A stretch of 54,369 nucleotides of DNA from Gracilaria gracilis (Eukaryota > Rhodophyta > Florideophyceae > Gracilariales > Gracilariaceae). The stretch lies in NCBI GenBank assembly GCA_030374805.1, contig JARGSG010000104.1, positions 1 to 54,369 of the forward strand, given 5' to 3'. Position 1 is the first letter of the stretch. Every line of letters starts with the position of its first letter. The notes below the pieces were generated by a model. That model was given only the letters and a program-made list of their open reading frames with translations, searched no databases and was not told where the DNA came from. The translations under genes were made by a program, and so were the position numbers. Positions 46,432-54,369 of this stretch are shown piece after piece.

Positions 46432-47262
46432 ATGAGCTTCCATTCATCTCCCCTCCGTTCTACAATCATCCCAGCTGTTGTCGTAGGTAGAGGCTGTCTT
46501 GGCACAATGCTTTACAACATTAGTTCCCCTCGAGACACCTTTCTCTCCATCGAAGACTTCATTTCCGCAGATTGCCTTCCCCAAGGTCCAATCTTCTTCT
46601 GTGGCAGGAACGACCTTTTCGAAAAAATTAATTCTATCTTGTCCAGCATCACGAGCAGAAGACTAAGTCTTCATCCAGAATGGTCACATTCTTCCCATCC
46701 TTTCCCAACACGGAATTGAGCACTGCACACGAGCCGCTCTTTACATCGCCGTTCCCACTGTCGGCGCCTCCCCACAAGATGATGTCACGCCTCTCTCTCC
46801 CAATTACCTAACCACAGCCACCGGAATGTGGGCTCTGACAATAGCTGAACGCCTCTGGGCCGCAGGTCTCACTTGCAGTATCGTCGACGAAAACACCTTT
46901 TCCAAGTCTTGTTACCAAAAGCTCGTTTGGATCTTTTCCTTCAATCTCGTCTGTTTTTCATTTGGATTCGTTACCATGCATGAAGTGGCTACCAAGTACA
47001 AAGTAATGTCTCAACTATAATTAAGGAGCTTCTAGGGATAGTCACCTTCAACACAGGTCTCTCCTTCAATATCCCTTCTACAGTGGAATCACTTCTGCAA
47101 TACGGTAGCACCCTTAGTTCCTTCCCAGCCTCTTTCACGGAGTATGAATCCAGAAATGCTTACTTCTATCTCACCTCTGCAGACGAAAAACTAGCCGGAA
47201 GGCAGGAACCTGCCCCTTTCCACACCAACTATGTCAATGTTCTTAGACATCACATTCTCTAG
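46432..47262 (+). pseudogene. Ketopantoate-reductase-like protein relic
   Basis: The family is NAD(P)H-dependent, with a Rossmann domain and a helical C-terminal domain. From ATG 46432: VVVGRGCLGTML (GxGxxG), then QGPIFFCGRNDLFEKI. Near 46660 the frame changes at a TAA and continues VFIQNGHILPIL, ATGMWALTIAERLWAAG, QKLVWIFSFNLVC, VTMHEVA, which match the DLVFIQNG / EKLIWI / TVGEVA pattern of the family. A second frameshift near 47005 leads to IIKELLGIV and a C-terminus with FHTNYVNVL ending in TAG at 47260-47262. Two frameshifts and one stop make it a pseudogene, though all segments remain in order and nearly complete. Substrate unknown; the name rests on motif memory. Confidence 0.6.
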
Positions 47263-47569
47263 TAAGTAGAACAAATTGTAAATCTCGTACTCGTTGCAAG
47301 TACACACACAACCCGTTTTTGTTCTCCAATTCTTTTTAAGTTGCCGCTGAAACAAATCACCTGCTCACTTTTTATGTCAAGTCTCTATCACAAAGAAACA
47401 CAACAGTATAAGTGCTACATTATACCTTCTCATCGCCGTCATCCATTATCATCTGTCCTTCCTCGTAATCACGATCTGTATTCTCAGCAGGGCCACCTGA
47501 CATCTCTTCATCTTCCTCTCCGTACTCGTCCTCTCCATCTTTTATATCTTCCATTTCACTCTCTTCCTC
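47263..47569. other. Spacer between convergent relics
   Basis: The plus-strand reductase relic and the minus-strand oxygenase relic converge here. No other feature is seen. Confidence 0.35.
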
Positions 47570-48509
47570 CTAACCATCATCATCGTCCAACTGGACGTTT
47601 GGGTCTTCTTCTAGCCCAAAGTCCTCATCTGCGAACTTTGACCGAAACGCTGGCACCCTGTGCACCGCGTCAGGGAGCTTGTATCCTTCAGGTACAGAGT
47701 ACATGTGATACATCAGGCAATTCTCTTTCACCAACACATCCATGTACCCAGCTCCCGCATGAAACACATCCCCTCTTCCAATAAACACAGAGTAAGGCGG
47801 AACCCTGAACTTTTCCACAACCATTGTACGTGATAACCTCCTCAAACTCTTGTCATCCGTCACATACATATTATGTGACCTCTCACAAACCCATATCATA
47901 AATGAACTCTCCCCAGAGCCCATCACAAAGAACCCCGGAATATCCTCGTTATCCTTCTCCACATTCGTCAACCCTCGAAAATCAGTGTGCAACACCTGCA
48001 TTGGGCATCCCTCCCCCGTACACAACACACGCCCTCCGGTCTGCGGCGCATACATCTTTTTCTTCGCCTTGCTGTTGTTACAAAGCCGAAGAGCCGATGC
48101 AATTTGCCCAAACTTTGCCTCCAACAACGCCCGCCTTCTCACCATCATCTCATTTTTCTCATCAGATTCCATGCAATCCACAATCCCCTTCTTGATCGTA
48201 ATATATCGTTTAATTCCCTGCATCATGTCCCCAGCATCCTTTCCTTCCCGCACGTTGATGATAGGATTCCATTTTGTTCGGTTCTCTTCAAACTTCAAGT
48301 CTGGCTGCTCCTTGAAGTCCTTCTCAAGAAACCTCCAGCAACCCTTCTTTCACATCTTCATCCACCACCACGCCCTTCTTCTTCGCCTCCTCTTACATAC
48401 CTTCATCAGTTCCGAAGTGTTCCAAAACACAGAAACCCCTTTCCATCAATTCCATTCTCTTCGTCGCAAAGTACTCTCGAGCGAGGTCATCGCTCTCCAT
48501 TGCCGCCAT
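47570..48509 (-). pseudogene. 2OG-Fe(II)-oxygenase-like (DSBH) region
   Basis: From 48509: MELMERGFCVLEHF, an N-terminal helix-strand like that of many 2-oxoglutarate/iron dioxygenases; a TAA and frameshift follow, then the ORF 48298-47570. It holds HTDF (about 47980, candidate H-x-D iron ligands), GFFVMGSGESSFMIWVCERSHN, PYSVFIGRGDVFHAGAGY (about 47750, candidate distal His) and an acidic tail. The double-stranded beta-helix order H-x-D ... H is met. Such enzymes hydroxylate bases, proteins or small molecules; the substrate cannot be told. The TAG just before ATG 48509 is in the same frame as the preceding fragment, so this may be the C-terminal domain of the ParB-like protein. Broken by at least two lesions. 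Confidence 0.5.
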
Positions 48510-50859
48510 CTAAAGAGCTCCTTCCTCCCCTCTCGGCTTTCCCTTCAACGGAAGCTTCACCCCAAGAACTGGTTCTTTCATGCTATTCAGCTCCTTGTGC
48601 ATATTCCGGGCGGCATACCAGTACACCGCGTGATGGGCCGCTCTCAAATCCGTCACCCCCAAACACCCTGCCCTGTGCTCTTTTTGCAAATGAATCATCT
48701 CCTTCCACGGGTGCTGATGTTTCGTGGCATTCTTCCCTCCCGGCCCACTCACTCGGTAGCGCATTCACGAGACTCGTCCATGACATATCCCGCTCCACCA
48801 GCCCACTCACCTGCCTTATACATCCCTTTTGGTGGTATCTCGGGATTCTTATCTTCAAATCCACGCATCATTCCTTCCTCCACCCCTTCTTCCTCGTCCT
48901 GAACGAACCTACTATCGTTCTCACTGCCACCACTTTCATCCTCGTTCGACGACATCAAATTTATTTTCTGTTCTTTGAAGAACTTCTTCAATGCCAGCTT
49001 CGTCATATTCCTGAATAAAGTAACAACCTCCATTGGTATATCTCCAGAAGGGGGTCTTCACGGTGCCGGTTCTTCAGTCTCTTCGGAGCAGGTTGGATTT
49101 CTACCTCATCCTCATCGTCAGTAAGATCAATTAACCTCCTCTTCTTCTTGTTCTTCTCGCTCCCAGCCTTGCTACCCCAATCCTCTTCCAGCCGGCTCGG
49201 AGCAATCTTTTTCCGTGTGCTCCGCCTCAACCCTGATGGCTCTGCTTCAGGGTCTTCCCCCTACATGGAAGCTTCCGACAACATGGGAGCTTCTTCTGCC
49301 TCATTAGGTGCTTCGGTTGATGTACCATCACCTACGCCCACCACTTCAACCACATCCTCCCCAACCTCCTTCACCTCCTCTGAAGTTTGGAGCGATACTT
49401 TGAAAACTTCTCGAAGCTTGTTACCCGCGGGCTTCACCCTTCTAGACACCATCCCGTCCGATAAACGGCTCGCACCGCAAGTTCTATTTTTGCTGTCCGC
49501 ATACCGAGATATTCCATCACAGACACATTTTTTCCTCCTAAGTTGAATACTGTCTGAAATACTTCTTCAACACTAATCTTCTTCTTCCCAGTGAGATTGC
49601 ATAGGTTGTACATACCTATGGCACATTGAAAGAAGTGCTTTCTCATGTCTTCAAAACGACCGGTTCTTGTGGAAGAAGACAACCTCAGTTTCACATGCCA
49701 TTGCAAGCAACGTACGACAAATCGAAACTGCCCATCGATGAGACCCATCAGGAGGTCACTCGAGACATGCGTCAACTTCAGGGCTGGACCCTCCTCACAC
49801 ACCTTCTCAAAGAACTTCAAAAGCCCCTCACATTCCACAAACTTCAGAGCCAATGTCGCATAGCGAGTCAAGTGATGCACGCTGTAGTCTCCGATAGCCT
49901 CACTTCCCTTCAAAGCACCAGCTAGCTGCTTCTAAGTAATGCCCTTCCCATGCCACATGTGACTCGTCCACGACGTTCTGCACAAAAGATACCGTGCTAT
50001 GAATTTTGTCTGCAAACGACATCTTGAGCACATTCGAACTCATCTCGTTCAGAAGATTGCCGAGTTCTAGTACTTCGTTCATTTTCATGGCCTTCCCATC
50101 CTTTCTTCCCCACAGCACAACATCCAAAGAACGGACTATATCCACCCACTTCCCGCCTCCCCCATCCGAGTCTCGTAGCACAAGAATTCGGTGATATCCG
50201 TCTATAAGGGTCACGGGCACAACAATTCTCCCATCAACAACTATTTCATTCACATCATACTCCCCTAGAGATGCCACAGCAATCAAACCTACATACGGAA
50301 GCCACCCAAAGTTGCAACATTTCATCATCGTCGCCTCCTTGTGTCCCAGATTCACACTTCGTACTGTCTTCTTCGGGATTTCAATCATCTCGATATCCAT
50401 CGTCAATCTGCGCTGAACATATTGGGCGACGGAAATCTTCTCGAGAGACAGGATGTTGTCAACCTCCTCCGACGGAACACTGTCTCCTTCATCGAACAAG
50501 TCGTCCTCCGGGTCAGTAAGTGGAGCCTTACTCGTCTGAACGATCCCCACAATATCGTCGTCGGAGTCCTCTATGATGCTGGTGCTCGCTCCCACGGGCT
50601 TCTTCATCCGGTGAGAAGAATTTCCTGGAATTTTGGAAGCTTCCTCAGCAGGTTTCTCGACCTCCAGAGCGACCAATTTCTCAGGCTGAGATGTAGAAGA
50701 CTTGGCAGCCTCGGACTATGGAGTAGGACTTTGCGGAATCTCGATTGGGGCCATCATCGACGTATCCCACGCATACAACCCAGCCCACAACAACTCGCTC
50801 AGCGTACTTGGTGGGTCCTCTGGACCTTGAAAACGGTCATGGGTACTTCGCGCTTCCAT
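48510..50859 (-). pseudogene. ParB/sulfiredoxin-like protein, broken, possibly fused to the 2OG domain
   Basis: From ATG 50859, an in-frame TAG at 50716-50718, then open to 49900. It contains IEIPKKTVRSVN, a hydrophobic strand GLIAVASLGEYDV and VTLIDGYHRILVLRDS (about 50200): the DG-x-HR signature of the ParB N-terminal/sulfiredoxin fold, a nucleotide-binding and sometimes nuclease fold. After a frameshift at about 49910 a helical region runs to 49434. The original frame then resumes with acidic and basic linkers (KKKRRLIDLTDDEDEVEI, NLS-like) to 49003, shifts to 49033-48749, and again to 48764-48510. Five or more lesions. All fragments keep the same order, so they were one protein of roughly 800 residues, or about 1,100 with the oxygenase region. 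Confidence 0.5.
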
Positions 50860-51540
50860 GATTTATAATCTTCGTCCTCCAGATCACAACCAAGTCTTCA
50901 CTTTCTAGGGCATTTCGCGTTTAGAAGATGCCCATAGAGCGAAAGGCAAAGAGCCTTCCTGGCACCACCGGCGGACCCCACACCTCTCATCTCCGCGGTT
51001 CCCACTTTGACCCTGCTCTTTTCCTTTCCAACCGTCACAAACAAATGCACCGCATCGCCGCCTTTCACTACTGGCGTAGCAGCGGGCGAAGACTTCTTCG
51101 TCATTGTTCGGGCTTGTGTCATACGCGGCGTAGTGCCTTTCGCCCTCCCTCTCCCTCGTGTTAGGTGCCGCCTTTCTCACACTCCTGTACTTGGGTTCGT
51201 TCGTCTTCAATCCCACCCCCTTTTATGCTTGCGAGGCGGCATCGCGGTTACACGCGGCTGATAGAATTGAAAACGATGTTTACGACCGTCGAGAACGCTC
51301 GCGAGATCGGTAATCTAGTTGTAACGTTCACTCCCGTTCCTTTCCGTCTACTTCATCACGGATGCGCGTCCGTTCAATATTAGTTTAAACTGTACACTGT
51401 GCCTATATAAAATTTTATGGCATACTCGTGGGACCTTTACAAAGCTACATAAAGCTACTAACATCTATAGTACACTTGTACAACAATTGTTGAGCAATAA
51501 AGAAATAAATAAAATTTATGGCGGGCTAATTTCACACTGG
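50860..51540. other. Region upstream of the ParB-like relic
   Basis: Minus-strand ORFs (51216-50905, 51122-50898) may include a broken N-terminus: in the 51122 frame, coding-like CDLEDEDYKSWKREVPM appears after a stop. A plus-strand TATATAAAA at about 51406 and AATAAATAAA at 51505 have no ORF between them. Confidence 0.3.
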
Positions 51541-51612
51541 GACAGCGAACCGGGGTGTCGTAGCGCTTCATCGGTGCACCGATGAAGCATTGCGACACCC
51601 CAGTCCGCTGTC
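51541..51612. repeat. Palindrome family, copy 1 (72 bp)
   Basis: GACAGCGAACCGGGGTGTCG... folds on itself around GGTG|CACC with a few mismatches and no loop. Related to copies at 51760, 52568 and 52682. Confidence 0.85.
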
Positions 51613-51613
51613 A

Positions 51614-51749
51614 ACGGCGCGTTGGCGGTGCCACGTATGCCAGCACCCCAGTTTCATCACACACGGCGCGTTGACAGCGGGCGAATTTCACCGCTTACGG
51701 CTCGTTGGCGGTGCCACGGGTGCCACCGCCACAGCTTCATCACTCACGG
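51614..51749 (+). repeat. Two direct repeats of about 50 bp
   Basis: ACGGCGCGTTGGCGGTGCCA at 51614 and its near copy at 51697 (83-bp spacing), both ending in CAGnTTCATCAC. Confidence 0.65.
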
Positions 51750-51759
51750 CGCGTTAGGT

Positions 51760-51827
51760 CAGCGGACCGGGGTGTCGTGGCGCTTCATCGGTGCACCGAT
51801 GAAGCGCCGCGACACCCCGGTCCGCTG
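51760..51827. repeat. Palindrome family, copy 2 (68 bp)
   Basis: Thirty-four-nt arms CAGCGGACCGGGGTGTCG... with one mismatch and no loop; the most perfect copy. Confidence 0.9.
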
Positions 51828-52093
51828 TCCCAAAAAATGTTTTTGAGTTTTTTTTGAAACGAGCGGCTGGACAAAGATGATATTTCATATTTTCAACATT
51901 TCATCCGAGCCACCCCAACCACACGTGTGCTGCTGTATAAAAGCCGTCCCCACCCCCCTCCCAACACCTTTTACGCCCTACCGTCCTGGTCACACCTTCT
52001 ACTGGGATATATTCATCTTCTTCCACAACCGAAAGTATGTCTCGGTTGCGGGAATAGAACGATGTATCTCCGTAGAAGGTAGCACACCCTCAC
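51828..52093. other. Short spacer with an orphan TATA box
   Basis: TATAAAA at 51935 is promoter-like, but the first ATG downstream (about 52034) opens only six codons. Possibly the promoter of a lost gene. Confidence 0.3.
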
Positions 52094-52431
52094 GTTTCGA
52101 GGCTAGGAATAGGACATCCTTTATATGAGATGAAGATAGTACATCTTTTATCTTTATTTTGTAAGAAGGATGTCCTATTCCTATGCTGCTTGCGGAGGTT
52201 TTCACACACCCTAACGCTTCGTAGCTAGGTATAGAACATCCGTTGGATGAGATGAATTTAGTACATCTTCTATCTTTATTTTATGTAACGGATGCTCTAT
52301 TTCTATGCTGCTTGCGCTTTGAAGCTAGGATTAGAACATCCGTTGCATGATATAAAATTAGTACATCTTCTAATTTTATGTGATAAAGCTCTTGTTCTAA
52401 TACTTTGCTGCTTGGGGAGGTTTTCGTATTT
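52094..52431. repeat. Three tandem hairpin units
   Basis: GCTAGG-led units at 52102, 52224 and 52324 (122- and 100-bp spacing). Each has outer arms such as AGGAATAGGACATCCTT and AAGGATGTCCTATTCCT, an inner TAGTACATCTTnTAT block, and ends CTGCTTG. The arms covary between units (copy 2 reads ACATCCGTT/AACGGATG), so pairing is kept while the sequence drifts. Confidence 0.75.
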
Positions 52432-52567
52432 TGTCACAATCATTTGGCTAAGAATAGGATAGTTATAGTAAGAAGTATTGCATAGAGTGAGAGCAGGAAA
52501 TCGTTTGAGTGGCGATCCATGTTCGTTTCACCGTGGGACAGCCGATCGGCACTCACGGCGCGTTGGG

Positions 52568-52637
52568 ACAGCGGTCCGGGGTGTCGTGGTGCTTCATCGG
52601 TGCACCGATGAAGCGCCACGACACCTCGATCCGCTGT
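52568..52637. repeat. Palindrome family, copy 3 (70 bp)
   Basis: ACAGCGGTCCGGGGTGTCGT... around GGTG|CACC with several mismatches, preceded by ACGGCGCGTTGG as near copies 1 and 2. Confidence 0.85.
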
Positions 52638-52681
52638 GCCAGGCTGTCGTTGAAAAATATGGAAAATAAAATATTTTTTTT

Positions 52682-52755
52682 GGACAGCGGACCAGGGGGT
52701 CTTGGCGCTTCATCAATGCATGGATGAAGCGCCACGCCACCCTCGTCCGCTGTCC
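52682..52755. repeat. Palindrome family, copy 4 (74 bp)
   Basis: GGACAGCGGACCAGGGGGTC... around ATG|CAT; the most diverged centre, but the same arms. Confidence 0.85.
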
Positions 52756-53114
52756 TACCAGCCGTTCCCTATAACTTCGCGTATATGTTTGCATTCACCA
52801 AGTTCCGTGTCCCTCGAGTGTCCACGCTTTCCCTGACACCTCTTTACGGCTTCACGTGCATCTCAGGCATCGTGCACATCTCCCTGTCGTGTTGAAAGAA
52901 CTTGTTGAACTTGTTTCGTGCTGTATAGTTGCTATCCTTACCCGCACGCTCCCGTCTCCCGCGCACTCTGATTTCTCGTCGGCAGTTATCCCCCGCCCGC
53001 TGCAGTCTCCCGTGCGCTACCTTCTCCCCTCCGCTACCCTCTCCTCTCCGCTGCCATCTCCCGTCCGCTCCGGAAACTCGAATCATAACCCGTCAATGCA
53101 CCCCCTTCGCGTGC
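52756..53114. other. Spacer, pyrimidine-rich in its second half
   Basis: CTCCCGTnCGCTnC-type words recur at 52940-53070; no gene seen. Confidence 0.3.
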
Positions 53115-54256
53115 ATGCATAAAATTGCTCCACATTGTTCATCGAGGTCTACGTCACCGGCACCCTCAAGCTCCGATATGAAGGTCGGAAAACTGTATGG
53201 CTCCGAAGATGAGCTTGTGACAGTATGGCTCGCAATCCGCGATCATTACGCGTCGACAATACCAGATGAAGACCGGCCAAGGAAGGTGAAACACAGCGAG
53301 TTCGTTGATTACGTTATCAATAATCGCAATGTCCTACCGCTGGCAAAGAATTACTTCTATATTTTTGTGGGTCCAGGACATCTGACGTTTACTGACGTTG
53401 AACTACGGGTCGTATCTCTGAAGGGGTCTTATCGTCAGCTATACCTCTCACCGAGGTTATTGGACATCTTGAACGGTGATAGGGACCGGCGTGTAAGGGA
53501 ATTCTGGAATGCTTATACCGAGGTGAACTTTAAAGAAATACCGAAGAATGTGACTTTGACCGAGTTTTTCAAGTCCATGACTATACCTCCTAAGCGAGTG
53601 GCACGGGTGATCCTCCCGTTCGCCACAACTGTTGCCACACATTTTCAAAGGATTCTCTTTCTCTCGCTCATTCAGAAAGTTTCCATGGAGAGTTGTAGGC
53701 CAGAAGAGGAAAAGAGGAGACAAGGGATATCCCACACCTTTTGTGAATGTCCAAATATCCAACAAACTTCAAGCTCAGCGTGTTGGCTTTGGAGTGCATC
53801 TCATAACGAAGGCATGGGATTGTTTCTCTCAATTCCTGGGATTCCCTACCGTGGAGGTCATGGTTTTTCCATTCATCCGAGTCATGTACGACGACATGCA
53901 GTTTCAAGCGATTGAGACGAGGGCAGAGGGGTTCTTCCAACGGGATAACGACCATCGCTTGCTACCGAGCAAAGGTGAAACTGTTATTGAAACAGAGGTC
54001 ATCCCGTGGGCATGGAATTTACGCTAGACATCGATGCTGTCCTCCAAATGCTTGCGAAGGAGTTCATTTCGGACCTCAACAAGTTATTGTGAATGAGCAG
54101 TTCTACTCAATTTCCGAATCAGAACGATGGAAAGTTCTGAAGACGTTTACCAGAGATCCATCACGGGCGTTTGCTCAGAGATTCGATAGTTTCTCGAATT
54201 CGCTTGTGTCCTTCGTCATGGAGGCCATAAGCCCGTTGAAACTGAAAGATCAGTAA
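53115..54256 (+). pseudogene. Unrecognised protein, broken, running to the window edge
   Basis: From ATG 53115 (or the better-looking Met at 53178, MKVGKLYGSEDELVTVWLAI) a protein-like frame runs through YFYIFVGPGHLTFTDVEL to about 53690. The reading then shifts to the next frame (GFGVHLITKAWDCFSQFL, FIRVMYDDMQFQAIETRAEG), which stops at 54027, and to a third frame (QFYSISESERWKVLKTFTRD) that stops at 54256. After that another frame is open to the end of the window with an acidic stretch (DDVVEVEEIGKQTEP). Composition looks like a real folded protein, not low complexity. No motif that I recognise. It points away from the ParB-like relic, with the palindrome cluster between them. Confidence 0.45.
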
Positions 54257-54369
54257 ACGTCCCTGGTATGGCGGTAACGCCGATATCCAAACCAGAACCT
54301 GCCATACAATTGAGGATGATGTGGTGGAGGTGGAAGAAATTGGGAAACAAACGGAGCCGAAGGAGGGGA

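Noticed and set aside
1..54369. tRNA and rRNA genes
   Set aside because: I looked for GGTTCGAnnCC-type T-arms and long conserved rRNA words and found no candidate that also had a matching acceptor stem; a covariance-model scan would be decisive.

Overview
This is nuclear DNA of a eukaryote. The intact genes are intron-free, have TATA boxes 20-40 nt before the inferred transcription start, and end near AATAAA signals. A chromodomain-type Ty3/gypsy retrotransposon, CCCH zinc-finger proteins and an NB-ARC/WD40 protein are all eukaryotic. Compact intron-poor genes scattered in relic-rich DNA, together with a WD40-type NB-ARC protein, fit a multicellular (florideophyte) red alga best. That assignment is inference, not proof.

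Layout: (1) 1-7.2 kb: a broken DNA-methyltransferase-like fragment, then mostly AT-rich DNA with a dispersed repeat and a TCAAA-rich segment holding a 35-bp palindrome. (2) 7.2-12 kb: the main intact gene, a 1388-residue NB-ARC/WD40 STAND protein with its own TATA box and poly(A) signal. (3) 12-19 kb: AT-rich DNA and, on the minus strand, a badly frameshifted secreted/membrane cysteine-rich protein relic. (4) 19-25 kb: an intact 94-aa secreted Arg-rich peptide gene, an opine-dehydrogenase relic with deletions, and two tandem-CCCH (TTP-type) genes that each lack one zinc ligand in finger 2. (5) 25.8-28.2 kb: a 1.5-kb element with ~170-bp terminal inverted repeats, then a pogo-like transposase relic. 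(6) 28.7-44.6 kb: a degenerate tandem repeat (about 85-90 bp, with TTGGT-type modules) split by a structurally complete 10,753-bp Ty3/gypsy chromovirus on the minus strand. It has 790-bp LTRs about 98% identical and a 5-bp target-site duplication CGGTT. (7) 44.8-54.4 kb: broken genes (coiled-coil protein; ketopantoate-reductase-like protein; ParB-like plus 2OG-Fe(II)-oxygenase-like protein; an unrecognised protein at the right edge), with four related ~70-bp near-perfect palindromes and a tandem hairpin repeat between 51.5 and 52.8 kb.

Four genes look intact (NB-ARC/WD40, Arg-rich peptide, two CCCH proteins). Nearly everything else is mobile DNA or a gene with several frameshifts or stops. 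The intact genes do not form an operon or an obvious pathway; the STAND receptor and the cationic secreted peptide are both plausible defence genes, but nothing in the sequence links them.
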